Positions 6,779-15,935 are shown, counted from the stretch's first letter. The stretch is DNA of 64,000 nucleotides from an uncultured bacterium (GCA_905216195.1 CAJMSX010000008.1:1-64000); one strand, 5' to 3'. The notes: generated by a model from the letters alone, not told the origin. Translations and numbers: made by a program.

Positions 6779-8881
6779 TTATAATAAATCTGTCCTTCCG
6801 TTGTTTTTCTCTATCACTTCCTTGGCGATGTTCTTCGGCACTTCCGCATAATGATCGAATTCCATAGAAGAACTTGCACGTCCGGAAGAAAGCGTTCTCA
6901 ATACGGTAACGTACCCGAACTGTTCCGACAGAGGTACTTTGGCCTCGATGACACGGGCTCCCGTACGGGACTCCATACCTTCCACCTGTCCGCGACGACG
7001 GTTGAGATCGGCAATAATATCTCCCATATAATCTTCCGGAGTTACCACTTCCAGTTTCATAATCGGTTCCAACAACACCGGTCTTGCTTTCTGAGCGGCT
7101 TCTTTGTAACCGATTTTGGCAGCCATCTCGAAGGACAAGGCATCGGAATCCACGGGATGGAAAGAGCCGTCGATCAGGGTGATCTTCAGACTTTCGAGCG
7201 GATAACCGGCCAATACTCCGTTTGACATCGCTTCTTTGAACCCTTTCTCTACAGAAGGAATAAATTCTTTCGGAATATTCCCGCCTTTCACTTCATTGAC
7301 GAAGGTCAAACCTTCTTTCCCTTCTTCGGCCGGTTCCATACGGAAGATGATATCGGCAAATTTACCGCGGCCACCGGTTTGTTTCTTGAATACATGACGA
7401 TGTTCCACAGTAGCGGTGATAGCTTCTTTATAGGCCACCTGAGGCGCACCGTGATTACATTCCACCTTAAATTCTCTTCTCAGACGATCCAGAATAATAT
7501 CCAGGTGGAGTTCCCCCATACCGCTGATGACGGTCTGTCCGGAATCTTCATCTGTTTTTACCCGGAAAGTCGGGTCTTCTTCAGCCAATTTAGCCAAAGC
7601 CATACCCAGTTTATCCGTGTCTTTCTGAGTCAGGGGCTCTACAGCAATACCGATTACCGGTTCCGGGAAGGTCATACTTTCCAGTACAATCGGTTTTTCC
7701 TCGGAGCAAAGGGTATCTCCGGTACGAATATCTTTAAATCCTACGCAAGCGCAAATATCTCCGGCTTCCAAAACCTCTTTCGGCATCTGCTTATTGGAGT
7801 GCATCTGGAACAAGCGGGAAATACGTTCCTTTTTATCGGTACGCGGATTATAAACATAGGATCCGGCTTCGATTTTTCCGGAATAAATACGGGTATAACA
7901 CAAACGGCCTACAAACGGATCGGTAGCGATCTTGAATGCCAAAGCCGACAGAGGAGCTTCCGGATCCACCGGGAAAAGAATTTCTTCTCCGGTACGGGGA
8001 TCGGTTCCCTTACTGTTCGGAATATCCAAAGGATTCGGCAGATAAGCGATGACAGCATCCAACAGATTCTGCACACCTTTATTCTTAAAAGAGGAACCGC
8101 ACATCACCGGACAGAAGTCCATGGCTATTACCGCTTTCCGGACTACAGCCTTTAAATCTTCCACGGTAATGGAATCCGGGTCTTCGAAAAAGCGTTCCAT
8201 CAAAGCTTCGTCCTGAACAGCCGCCGCCTCCACCAATTTTTCTCTCCACTCCTGAGCCTCAGCCAGCATATTTTCCGGAATCTCTTTCACCGTAGCTTCC
8301 AAAGCTCCGTTTTCCCAAATATAGGCTTTCATTTCCACCAGGTCGATTACTCCCTGATAGCTCTCTTCCGCACCGATCGGCAAAACGAGGGGCACCGGAT
8401 TAGCACCCAGCTTTTCTTTAATCTCCCGAACCGCCTTGAAGAAGTCGGCACCGGAACGGTCCATTTTATTCACGAATGCAATTCTCGGAACACCGTATTT
8501 ATTGGCCTGACGCCATACGGTCTCGGATTGAGCTTCTACTCCTCCTACGGCACAGAACAATGCAACAGCACCATCCAACACACGCAGGGAACGCTCAACC
8601 TCTACAGTAAAATCCACGTGTCCCGGAGTATCGATAATGTTGATTTTATATTCATTATCCTGATATTTCCAGTAACAGGTCGTAGCAGCGGAAGTAATCG
8701 TGATCCCCCTTTCCTGCTCCTGTACCATCCAGTCCATCGTAGCGGTACCGTCATGGGTTTCACCGATTTTATGGTTTACTCCGGTAAAATACAGGATACG
8801 TTCAGTTGTTGTCGTTTTACCGGCATCGATGTGGGCCATGATACCGATGTTTCTCGTATAATGTAAATCTCTCTTTGCCAT
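6779..8881 (-). CDS. fusA: elongation factor G
   Basis: EF-G is the translocation GTPase of the ribosome. The 700-residue product has G1 AHIDAGKT (16-23), G3 DTPGH (84-88) and G4 NKMD (138-141), followed by the standard EF-G domains. Length is normal. Its place between rpsG and rpsJ marks it as the main fusA copy rather than a paralogue of the second EF-G type found in many Bacteroidetes. It starts 18 nt after rpsG. Confidence 0.98.
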   Translation of the reverse strand: MAKRDLHYTRNIGIMAHIDAGKTTTTERILYFTGVNHKIGETHDGTATMDWMVQEQERGITITSAATTCYWKYQDNEYKINIIDTPGHVDFTVEVERSLRVLDGAVALFCAVGGVEAQSETVWRQANKYGVPRIAFVNKMDRSGADFFKAVREIKEKLGANPVPLVLPIGAEESYQGVIDLVEMKAYIWENGALEATVKEIPENMLAEAQEWREKLVEAAAVQDEALMERFFEDPDSITVEDLKAVVRKAVIAMDFCPVMCGSSFKNKGVQNLLDAVIAYLPNPLDIPNSKGTDPRTGEEILFPVDPEAPLSALAFKIATDPFVGRLCYTRIYSGKIEAGSYVYNPRTDKKERISRLFQMHSNKQMPKEVLEAGDICACVGFKDIRTGDTLCSEEKPIVLESMTFPEPVIGIAVEPLTQKDTDKLGMALAKLAEEDPTFRVKTDEDSGQTVISGMGELHLDIILDRLRREFKVECNHGAPQVAYKEAITATVEHRHVFKKQTGGRGKFADIIFRMEPAEEGKEGLTFVNEVKGGNIPKEFIPSVEKGFKEAMSNGVLAGYPLESLKITLIDGSFHPVDSDALSFEMAAKIGYKEAAQKARPVLLEPIMKLEVVTPEDYMGDIIADLNRRRGQVEGMESRTGARVIEAKVPLSEQFGYVTVLRTLSSGRASSSMEFDHYAEVPKNIAKEVIEKNNGRTDLL

Positions 8882-8899
8882 TTATTCTATCTCTCCTCG

Positions 8900-9379
8900 T
8901 TAAAATCTGAAATGTGCAAAAGCCCGGTTGGCTTCCGCCATACGATGTGTATCTTCTTTCTTTTTGAAGGCAGCACCTTCTTCTTTGTAAGCAGCCATAA
9001 TTTCGGCAGCTAATTTTTCAGACATACTATGTCCGCTTCTCTTGCGGGAAAAGAGGATCATATTTTTTACAGAAATCGCTCTTTTCCGATTCGGATTGAT
9101 TTCCATCGGTACCTGGAAAGTCGCACCACCTACGCGGCGACTCTTTACTTCCACCTGGGGAGTAATGTTCTCCAATGCTTGTTTCCAGATTTCCAGAGCG
9201 GTTTTCTCTTCTTTTTTAGCCAGTTTTTCATCCACAATGTCTAACGCATCATAAAAGATTTTGAAGGCAATCGTTTTTTTACCGTCTACCATCAAGTCAT
9301 TTACAAATCGGGTCACCAGTACATCGTGAAATTTCGGATCCGGCAACAGGATTCTTTTCTTGGGTTTTGTTTTTCTCAT
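8900..9379 (-). CDS. rpsG: 30S ribosomal protein S7
   Basis: S7 starts assembly of the 30S head and lines the E site. The 159-residue product has the family block GGATFQVPMEINPNRKRA near residues 83-100. It lies 115 nt after rpsL and 18 nt before fusA, as in the classical str operon. Confidence 0.97.
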   Translation of the reverse strand: MRKTKPKKRILLPDPKFHDVLVTRFVNDLMVDGKKTIAFKIFYDALDIVDEKLAKKEEKTALEIWKQALENITPQVEVKSRRVGGATFQVPMEINPNRKRAISVKNMILFSRKRSGHSMSEKLAAEIMAAYKEEGAAFKKKEDTHRMAEANRAFAHFRF

Positions 9380-9494
9380 TTCCTTTAGTTTACGAATTGG
9401 TTCGATCAGCTGTTCTTTAGGTCTTCAACGGTTTCCCAACCATTTACTCAACTTTCGGGGAACGCTTCATAAACAATTCCTGTTAATTACTTTT

Positions 9495-9899
9495 TTACTT
9501 TTTGCCTTTTGCAGCTGCAGCCTGGCCGGGCTTCGGTCTCTTCGTACCGTACTTAGAACGTCCTTGTTTCCGCTCAGCAACACCGGCAGCATCCAGAGTC
9601 CCGCGCACAAGGTGATAACGCACCCCCGGAAGGTCTTTTACACGACCGCCGCGGATCATCACGATAGAGTGTTCCTGCAGGTTGTGTCCTTCACCCGGAA
9701 TGTAAGCGTTCACTTCTTTTCCGTTGGTCAATCTAACCCTGGCTACCTTTCTCATGGCCGAGTTCGGCTTTTTCGGAGTCGTTGTGTAAACACGTACACA
9801 AACCCCACGTCTTTGCGGACAGGAATCCAAAGCCGGAGCCTTGCTCTTATCCACAATTTTCGTTCTTCCTTTTCTTACTAACTGTTGAATAGTAGGCAT
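9495..9899 (-). CDS. rpsL: 30S ribosomal protein S12
   Basis: S12 monitors codon-anticodon pairing at the decoding centre. I start it at the ATG at 9899 (MPTIQQLVRKGR), giving 134 residues. An in-frame ATG at 9944 would overlap the -7 promoter box at 9942-9949 and add 15 residues unlike the family. The segments PKKPNSAMRK and KDLPGVRYHLVRG are present, with the lysines found in streptomycin-sensitive S12. It is the first gene of the operon here; rpoC is not adjacent. Confidence 0.96.
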   Translation of the reverse strand: MPTIQQLVRKGRTKIVDKSKAPALDSCPQRRGVCVRVYTTTPKKPNSAMRKVARVRLTNGKEVNAYIPGEGHNLQEHSIVMIRGGRVKDLPGVRYHLVRGTLDAAGVAERKQGRSKYGTKRPKPGQAAAAKGKK

Positions 9900-9941
9900 T
9901 ACAATAGTTTTAATTAGTATACTTTTATTCAAAATGGAGTG

Positions 9942-9973
9942 CAAATGTACGGAGCTTTTTCTTAACTACCAAA
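9942..9973 (-). promoter_or_regulatory. main promoter of the str-S10-spc operon
   Basis: On the minus strand TTTG (9970-9973) and TACATTTG (9942-9949) are separated by exactly 20 nt, a full match to the Bacteroidetes primary-sigma consensus TTTG-N19-21-TAnnTTTG. The start of transcription would fall near 9935, leaving a leader of about 35 nt before rpsL. Confidence 0.8.
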
Positions 9974-10070
9974 CAATTAAATCTTTTTTTTGCAAAAAAG
10001 TAAAGATTGTCAATGCGTTAAAGAGATACGGAAGTCTGTTTTACACTTCCCTCCATACTACCCAATAAAA

Positions 10071-10098
10071 AGAGTGTCTGCAAACGCACAGACACTCT
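10071..10098 (-). terminator. intrinsic terminator of the propeller gene
   Basis: The 10-bp perfect arms AGAGTGTCTG and CAGACACTCT enclose an 8-nt loop. On the minus strand they are followed by a short T-run (TTTTTATT). It lies just past the stop of the gene ending at 10121 and separates the peptide cluster from the ribosomal operon promoter. Confidence 0.75.
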
Positions 10099-10120
10099 CG
10101 GAAAAAATTCATTTCTTACC

Positions 10121-11263
10121 TCAGTTCTTCAATTTTCCCCACACGATCACATTGTTGTCATTCTCATCCAACTGTTTCAATATATCTTCCGCCTGTTTCC
10201 GTACGGCAGGAGCTACATCATCCCGCTTCAGCATTTTCTCCAGATTATCGATCAGCGTAATAGCCGGGAAATCCTGCACATACATAGAATTCTTCAAGGA
10301 CCACGGCCACACTTCCCCTCCCTCCACAAACAAATCGTCCACAATCTTACCCCAAGTCACTTTTTTATTATTTTTATCTATGATCAGGGAATGCCGGTTG
10401 GTCACCCCGCTACGTCCATCGAATTCCATAATTTCCGCATAGAAATGATTAGGCAACTCATAATAAGCATGCATGGGTACCTTACCCGGATACACCATTG
10501 TAAAACGAGGGATTAACCGACCGGTATTTCCATCGTAACGGTAAAGACTGTCCTGAATCGCTTCCCAGCGGAAAACATATACATCGGGCAAATCCGTATT
10601 GAACAAAGAATAGATCTCATTGCTGAAATAGCCCGTGGGTACGATATATTTTTCAGAAGGAACCGCATGTTTCACATTCCCTTCCATATCTTCATACCAG
10701 GCAAAATACCGGCTTCCCGGAAAAGGCAAAGAAAAAGCGGTAACCTTATCGTTTTTTACCTGAAAATTTCCTTTCGGCATCATATCCGCCATGGGAATCG
10801 TACCCAAAGCTTCCCCTTCCAGATTATAACACAATAAATTTCCGCTTTGCCAGGGCAACAAATAAATTTTGTTGTTCTTTTCATCGATCTGAGAACAATA
10901 GATGTTCAGGTATTCTCCCGGACCTTTACCTACCGCTCCGATATTCCTCAAAAATTTTCCGTTTTTGCTGAACAATTTATAGGGCTGTTGACTGCTGGCG
11001 ATTCCGATATAATTATCACTTATGGCACACTGTCCCCATTTGAACAAGGCTTCCCGGGCCGTGTCCAGCTTTACGATATGAATGGATTCGACCAGACTGC
11101 TTAAGGGCAGATTCACCGAATCTTTTACCTGGGAAATATCACAAACGTATACATCTTCCCCGTTTAAACTGACAACTTCCACAGTTGCCTCTTTGGAACC
11201 ACAACTTACGCATAACAGCATAGCGACCGCCGCTATTATGCCATTAGACAAAATTCGTATCAT
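10121..11263 (-). CDS. 6-bladed beta-propeller lipoprotein
   Basis: The 380-residue product has a lipoprotein signal peptide ending at CVSC, with the lipidated Cys at about residue 21, so it should sit in the periplasm or outer membrane. The body shows propeller-type repeats such as NGKFLRNIGAVGKGPGEY (residues about 105-122), the hallmark of the Bacteroidetes 6-bladed beta-propeller family. The C-terminus is a helix followed by NNVIVWGKLKN. It is a paralogue of the gene at 57266-58399, which ends similarly. It lies 114 nt beyond the peptide-maturation genes and has its own -7 word, so it may be a separate unit. Function is unknown. Confidence 0.8.
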   Translation of the reverse strand: MIRILSNGIIAAVAMLLCVSCGSKEATVEVVSLNGEDVYVCDISQVKDSVNLPLSSLVESIHIVKLDTAREALFKWGQCAISDNYIGIASSQQPYKLFSKNGKFLRNIGAVGKGPGEYLNIYCSQIDEKNNKIYLLPWQSGNLLCYNLEGEALGTIPMADMMPKGNFQVKNDKVTAFSLPFPGSRYFAWYEDMEGNVKHAVPSEKYIVPTGYFSNEIYSLFNTDLPDVYVFRWEAIQDSLYRYDGNTGRLIPRFTMVYPGKVPMHAYYELPNHFYAEIMEFDGRSGVTNRHSLIIDKNNKKVTWGKIVDDLFVEGGEVWPWSLKNSMYVQDFPAITLIDNLEKMLKRDDVAPAVRKQAEDILKQLDENDNNVIVWGKLKN

Positions 11264-11289
11264 ATCGCTCTAGGTTTAAATTAGTCAGA

Positions 11290-11323
11290 CAAATATAAGA
11301 AATAATTTGCAAAGAACTACAAA
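11290..11323 (-). promoter_or_regulatory. possible promoter of the propeller gene
   Basis: TATATTTG (11290-11297) matches TAnnTTTG on the minus strand, with a TTTG at 11320-11323 lying 22 nt upstream. A second TATATTTG overlaps that position (11320-11327). Position and spacing fit the lipoprotein gene starting at 11263. Confidence 0.5.
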
Positions 11324-11377
11324 TATAGTTATTTTTATCTTTCGCTATAGAGCGACTTTGCCGGGCGTTTTTTCAGA

Positions 11378-12673
11378 TTATCGGCCCCCTTCCGGAAAAT
11401 TTACCCTTTCCCGCTCCCCTTGTTCAACCGAACAAAGATTGTATCTCTTCATCACATATTCATAATTGGAAGGAGGAGGGCAAAGATACTGGTATAAGCA
11501 TTCCGCACAAGGGGCTTCCGATCGTATATCTCTCCAGGAGGCGTGGGTCAATATTTCATGGTATATGATCTCTAAAAGATCGTTGCGGTACACATTTCCG
11601 ATTACTCCTTTATGGAGATTAGCCCACACATTTCCATCAGACATAATATTCAGAATCCCGAAATAATTGGAATTCAATTTTTGATTACAAAATATAACCC
11701 TTTGTTCTATCGGTCCGTTGAGAATATCTTCTTTGGAAAGAGCTACCTGATCTTCAAAAAAGCTCCGGTTGGAACCGTTGAAAAACGGCAGGATATCCGC
11801 CTGAGCAATCTTATATTGCCGGATTATTTCTTCTGCCCTTTCATACTGCTTTTCATTTTCCACCACAAAATGGAAAATCCGGTCCTCCTCCTGTTCCAGG
11901 GAAGAGATCCAGGGACCGAAAACTTTCTCCTCCAGCGGAAAACTCACCAGAACATCCAATACACAATCCCTTCTTTTTTCAGCCCATTCTTTCGCCAAAG
12001 ACAGATTGGTATAAGCGACCCAGACGTGGTATTCATAATTATAGGCTTCCATCACCCGGGACAACTCTTCCCAATAGGGATAACGGGTAACGTCCCCTCC
12101 CAGCAGATTCACTTTTTTCATGACCGATCTCTTTGCCCTTTCCAACATCGATGCAATGATTTCCGGCCGGAGCTCTGTCTGCCTGAGTGGAGAATCGCCA
12201 CAGCTGCAAAAGGGTAATTGTTTGTAGTAATCTTTACAATATTTGCACGTTTGGATACAGCTATTATTAATATATATATTGAGTTGATTCAAATACCGGA
12301 TCAGGTCCTGACCGATGAAATTGAACTTTTCATTTTTCATTTTATCTACTTCCGACTGAAGATTCAGCACCGGCCTGAAAATAACGGGTGCCGGCTGCCC
12401 GGCTATGATTTCAGTCACTCCCGCTATTTCCTTTTCCAAAGCTGATTCTATAAACCGGATACATTCCTCTTCCATCCGATATTCTTTTTTTAACTCCGTC
12501 ACTCCCAAACGATCCTTCTGCTGTACCTCTTCCACCAAGGAAATACAGATCGAAGAGCCGGTTTCGATATTCCTTCCGTTCCGGGTATTGAAAGCCAATA
12601 ACTTCCCTTTTCGCACGGTAAGGTATACATAGGGATAAATATAAAACCAATATCTTTTATCTTTATCAATCAT
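11378..12673 (-). CDS. radical-SAM-like partner protein of the GG-peptide system
   Basis: The 431-residue product resembles what I recall as the pseudo-rSAM partner family of GG-Bacteroidales peptide systems; no search was run. This copy keeps a canonical CX3CX2C motif (C139, C143, C146, in CIQTCKYC) followed by CSC at 156-158. It also has a Cys-rich C-terminal segment (CAECLYQYLC) like a SPASM or twitch cluster-binding domain. A GGDV stretch after the motif resembles the GGEP strand of radical SAM enzymes. It may therefore bind Fe-S clusters and act on the precursors encoded at 13743-14519. It is the last maturation gene of the cluster. Confidence 0.7.
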   Translation of the reverse strand: MIDKDKRYWFYIYPYVYLTVRKGKLLAFNTRNGRNIETGSSICISLVEEVQQKDRLGVTELKKEYRMEEECIRFIESALEKEIAGVTEIIAGQPAPVIFRPVLNLQSEVDKMKNEKFNFIGQDLIRYLNQLNIYINNSCIQTCKYCKDYYKQLPFCSCGDSPLRQTELRPEIIASMLERAKRSVMKKVNLLGGDVTRYPYWEELSRVMEAYNYEYHVWVAYTNLSLAKEWAEKRRDCVLDVLVSFPLEEKVFGPWISSLEQEEDRIFHFVVENEKQYERAEEIIRQYKIAQADILPFFNGSNRSFFEDQVALSKEDILNGPIEQRVIFCNQKLNSNYFGILNIMSDGNVWANLHKGVIGNVYRNDLLEIIYHEILTHASWRDIRSEAPCAECLYQYLCPPPSNYEYVMKRYNLCSVEQGERERVNFPEGGR

Positions 12674-12751
12674 CGCTTTACATTTTCAGTAGTTCACTCT
12701 TTTTTTCTCTCCGGCAGTCCAGGAAAACCATCCGGATATTTTGAAAAGGTA

Positions 12752-13618
12752 CTATTCCAATTCAATCGGATTATAAGGTAATTCTTTCTTGGAATTCGAA
12801 AACTCCTCCGTACTTCCATCCTCGTTCACCTGCAGGTTAATCATGCCGATCCGGTTATTAAAGGCAGCTTCGTCCTGATGAAACCGCTGATAGAGTTTAG
12901 CCAGATTTTTCCTCGTGATTTTAGAGAAAGGAATGCGATAAAACCGGATAGGTTCCTGTTCTTCCGATTGTTCCATTCCGATACATTCCCAAACATATTC
13001 CCGCCGGGCATCCGCTATTTTCAGTATTAATCCGGGCAATCCCCCGAATTTCCAGGGACCGTTGCTGATCGGAATCTGCATGGTAAACCAAGCCGTATAA
13101 TTCCGTCCCCGGAAACGGGTCGTCGCCTTCCTGCACACATAACCGAGAACCGTATCCTGTCCGGGTTCCATTTTCCAGTTAAAAACCGGCAGTTCTTCCT
13201 CATACGTATAATTGAATTGCACGAAACAGCCGATATCGTTATAAGTCAGTATTCCTGGCCGGGGATAATTTTTAAAAATCTCGTATCCGTAACAGCCACT
13301 GTAGGGATTGGCTTCTATCCCTTGTTTAATTTTTCCGTTTTTGATATCCCGGGCGACTTTTTCCGAATAATCCACCAGATACTGACTGAAATATTTGGAA
13401 TATTTCTTTCCGATCTGTAAAACCTGCCTGTCCTCACAAGTAAGTTGAGGCTGGGCCGTATCTTTTACGGAAATAAGCCTGTATGTAAATTGAAGATAAG
13501 CGGAATCAGGAGCTTCGTAATCTTCCACCCCTTTAATCTCCAGAGGCCGGTAATATTGTCCCCACCCCACAGCAACACAACTAAAGAGAAATAAACTACT
13601 AAAAATGATCTTTTTCAT
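12752..13618 (-). CDS. GLPGLI family secreted protein
   Basis: The 288-residue product starts at the ATG at 13618, where a clear signal peptide begins (MKKIIFSSLFLFSCVAVGWG). The signature FGGLPGLIL, which names the family, lies near residue 200. It should be periplasmic or outer-membrane associated. GLPGLI proteins are common beside GG-leader peptide systems in Bacteroidetes, but their role is not known. An upstream in-frame ATG at 13768 would overlap the precursor gene that ends at 13743 and is unlikely. Confidence 0.8.
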   Translation of the reverse strand: MKKIIFSSLFLFSCVAVGWGQYYRPLEIKGVEDYEAPDSAYLQFTYRLISVKDTAQPQLTCEDRQVLQIGKKYSKYFSQYLVDYSEKVARDIKNGKIKQGIEANPYSGCYGYEIFKNYPRPGILTYNDIGCFVQFNYTYEEELPVFNWKMEPGQDTVLGYVCRKATTRFRGRNYTAWFTMQIPISNGPWKFGGLPGLILKIADARREYVWECIGMEQSEEQEPIRFYRIPFSKITRKNLAKLYQRFHQDEAAFNNRIGMINLQVNEDGSTEEFSNSKKELPYNPIELE

Positions 13619-13742
13619 ACGGTTACATCTTATTTTAAAATTTCCCCGGAACGATAAAAATTCAGGAATGTCTTTGCAAAATTCTACTCTGGAGGAAAGG
13701 GGAAAAAACTTCCCCCTTCGTAAAAGTGGAGGCTCAATCAGC

Positions 13743-14009
13743 CTAGCATTTATACGTTGACGAATCACCAGGAGAATGCATACCTTCGCTTCCTATATAA
13801 TAATTGGCCCGGCAATTATCATGCATATTGGAGCCGCCGCCCCCTTCATAAGCACAGGAACAATAACAGGTTTTTACGCCATCATTACCCCTGTCACCTC
13901 CATCACCACCCGGAATTCCCGGACCTCCGGCTTTCATTTTATACATTTGTCTGTTTGAAAGTTGTCCCTGAGAAATACTGTTCAATTTTAACTTACTGAT
14001 CTTTTTCAT
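13743..14009 (-). CDS. GG-leader natural product precursor peptide 1
   Basis: The 88-residue peptide has a 29-residue leader (MKKISKLKLNSIS at the start, MKAGG at residues 25-29) typical of Bacteroidales GG-type precursors. A double-glycine cleavage site is expected after residue 29. The core is Gly/Pro/Asp-rich, then TCYCSCAYEG (47-56), DNCRANYYIG (64-73) and a terminal YKC. Its five cysteines are C48, C50, C52, C66 and C88. The leader and the cysteine blocks are nearly identical to precursor 2, which lies 231 nt upstream. It is a likely substrate of the neighbouring radical SAM maturase. Confidence 0.85.
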   Translation of the reverse strand: MKKISKLKLNSISQGQLSNRQMYKMKAGGPGIPGGDGGDRGNDGVKTCYCSCAYEGGGGSNMHDNCRANYYIGSEGMHSPGDSSTYKC

Positions 14010-14054
14010 AACCGCAGAATTTAAAAAGTTATTAACCTTTTAGAGGCCCAGATT

Positions 14055-14079
14055 GCTGCCGGAAATTTTTTCCGGCAGC
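14055..14079 (-). terminator. strong hairpin between the two precursor genes
   Basis: A perfect 11-bp stem (arms GCTGCCGGAAA and TTTCCGGCAGC) has a 3-nt loop. No U-run follows on the minus strand. It lies in the 231-nt gap between precursor 2 and precursor 1. It may stabilise or process the message, or partly terminate it, to set the precursor-to-enzyme ratio. Confidence 0.45.
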
Positions 14080-14240
14080 TCTCGGAAGCCCTACACCGCC
14101 CTTCAAACTGCCTGTCAACGTATCTCTTTCTCCGCTTCTCTGCAGTAAATAAGTTTACAGGCAAACACCGGATTTCAGGCGATGAAATTATTCCTTATTG
14201 CCAAAGCCGAGAAAAACGTCTCCGTTTCTCATAAAATTCA

Positions 14241-14519
14241 TTACGAAGGAGTCGCCTTGCATTTATAAACATTGGCATTCGGATCTTTGCTACCACCCGG
14301 AACAGAGTGGCCTCCATTCGGACCTATGTAATAATTGGCCCGGCAATTGTCGTGTATACCGGAACCGCCGTCCCCTTCATAAGCACAGGAACAGTAACAA
14401 GTTCTCTCACCGCTATCACCCGGAACTCCCGGGCCTCCGGCTTTAATCTTATACATTTGTCTGTTTGAAAGTTGTTCCTGAGAAATACTGTTCAATTTTA
14501 ATTTACTGATCTTTTTCAT
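14241..14519 (-). CDS. GG-leader natural product precursor peptide 2
   Basis: The 92-residue peptide has a leader differing from precursor 1 at only two positions (residues 15 and 25) and ending in KIKAGG (24-29). The core carries TCYCSCAYEG (40-49), DNCRANYYIG (57-66) and VYKC (84-87), with an extra five-residue tail KATPS. Its five cysteines are C41, C43, C45, C59 and C87. The N-terminal core linker is shorter, and the segment before the last Cys is longer, than in precursor 1. It is the first precursor after the maturase gene (168-nt gap). Confidence 0.85.
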   Translation of the reverse strand: MKKISKLKLNSISQEQLSNRQMYKIKAGGPGVPGDSGERTCYCSCAYEGDGGSGIHDNCRANYYIGPNGGHSVPGGSKDPNANVYKCKATPS

Positions 14520-14586
14520 AACAAAAATTTTAATTTAAACATGAAAATAGGACACTTTCGTACTTCTTTCCGAAGCAGATTACCGC

Positions 14587-14618
14587 TCCTGTCCGGAAAG
14601 TGATATACACCGGCAGGA
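14587..14618 (-). other. hairpin upstream of precursor 2
   Basis: TCCTG-t-CCGG pairs with CCGG-CAGGA (9 bp, one bulge, 13-nt loop) in the 168-nt gap between the maturase gene and precursor 2. A second pairing, CACTTTC with GAAAGTG, overlaps the region. As with the hairpin at 14055-14079, it could influence precursor message level. No U-run is present. Confidence 0.3.
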
Positions 14619-14687
14619 ACTAAACCTGCTGAATTTGTTTATGCAAGAAATAAAAATCAGTTTTTTCATGTCAAACCAATTTAAAAG

Positions 14688-15935
14688 TTAAACAACAACG
14701 ATATCCTCCATAATCCGGTAATATTCTCCCGGATTATCGGCCAGGAATTTAATTTGGGCGTTTTTATAATTTTCAAACTGAACCGCATTCAAATGTCCCT
14801 GACACACCGACTGTTTGCTGGGATCCGGCAATTGAAAGACACATTGGATACAGGATTTTTTCCGATAACAGGTTGCACACTGTTTTTCTATCTTTGCATA
14901 ATAAGAGTTGTATCTTTCCGCAATATCCCGGAAGTCCAGTTCCACCCCCCGATCCGTCACCTTCCCCAACGCATATTTATGTCCGACCCGTTCGCAGGGC
15001 AACAATTTTCCGTTCACGGTCATGTATATCTTTTTGGAGAAGGGCATACAAGTCCCCGTCGGTACCACGACCGCATTTTCCCGTTTACCGAATAAAAGCT
15101 CATTGTAATCTTTATACACAAAATCGTTGTATCTTAACACATAGGTCATAACGGTTTGGTAACTTCCCAATTGCAACCTCATGTCTTTCATGATTCCATC
15201 ATAGTGCTCCGACTGATGCAAGCTTTCTTCGGCATTCCGGTACGCTTTTTCAAAATCCTCCTTTTTATCCGTCCGGATTCCCGAATCACTGAGTTCCCCG
15301 ATACGGGGCATTTTCTCATACCGCTTTTTAAAAAAGTCATGTATACTTTCTACCGAATTCCGGTTATGCAAAACAGCATTGAAATTAACCGAGCGTTTAA
15401 AATATTCCGGATACTTCTCCCGGACCAGATCTATATTTTCAATCACCCGGTCGAAACTGGGCTTTCCGTTCTTATCCACCCGGTAAGCCGAATTTTCCCT
15501 GTTTCCATCCAAACTGATCAGTAATTTAAAATCGTGCTCCCGGAAAAAATCGATATATTGATGAAGCAAAATAGCATTCGTCGTCAAAGAAAAGGTAAAC
15601 GTACGGGAAGCACATTTCATTCCTTTCATATAACTGACGATTTCTTTTATAAAATTCATATTCAGCAAAGGTTCACCCCCGTAAAAACTGATATACAGAT
15701 TTTTTTGATGAGATACGTTCAGAGAAGAATCCCACATCCTGCTGACGTAATCTATAAGCCGGCGTGCCCGTTCCGGATCGAGCAGGACTTCGTTACGCTG
15801 ATCGTAATTATCGTAAAATTCTCCGTACCCGCAGTATTTACATTTTAAATTACATAAATCCGTCACTTCAAAGGTGATCTGCGGTGTATTGGCGATGCCA
15901 TAGCGTACATCTTCCGCTGTTAGATATCTTTTCAT
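14688..15935 (-). CDS. radical SAM peptide maturase, GG-Bacteroidales type
   Basis: The 415-residue product has the radical SAM motif CX3CX2C at C28, C32 and C35 (CNLKCKYCGYGEF) and a YGGEP motif near residue 88. C-terminal cysteines (CMPF, LPCERVGHK, CATCYRKKSCIQC) are of the SPASM type and bind auxiliary clusters. Such enzymes install thioether or C-C links in ribosomal peptides. Its place directly before two Cys-rich GG-leader precursors makes these the likely substrates. It starts 30 nt after the barrel gene and belongs to one operon with it. Confidence 0.85.
   Translation of the reverse strand: MKRYLTAEDVRYGIANTPQITFEVTDLCNLKCKYCGYGEFYDNYDQRNEVLLDPERARRLIDYVSRMWDSSLNVSHQKNLYISFYGGEPLLNMNFIKEIVSYMKGMKCASRTFTFSLTTNAILLHQYIDFFREHDFKLLISLDGNRENSAYRVDKNGKPSFDRVIENIDLVREKYPEYFKRSVNFNAVLHNRNSVESIHDFFKKRYEKMPRIGELSDSGIRTDKKEDFEKAYRNAEESLHQSEHYDGIMKDMRLQLGSYQTVMTYVLRYNDFVYKDYNELLFGKRENAVVVPTGTCMPFSKKIYMTVNGKLLPCERVGHKYALGKVTDRGVELDFRDIAERYNSYYAKIEKQCATCYRKKSCIQCVFQLPDPSKQSVCQGHLNAVQFENYKNAQIKFLADNPGEYYRIMEDIVVV

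Noticed and set aside
7379..8155. 258-codon plus-strand frame inside fusA
   Set aside because: It is antisense to the conserved fusA sequence and has no family support.
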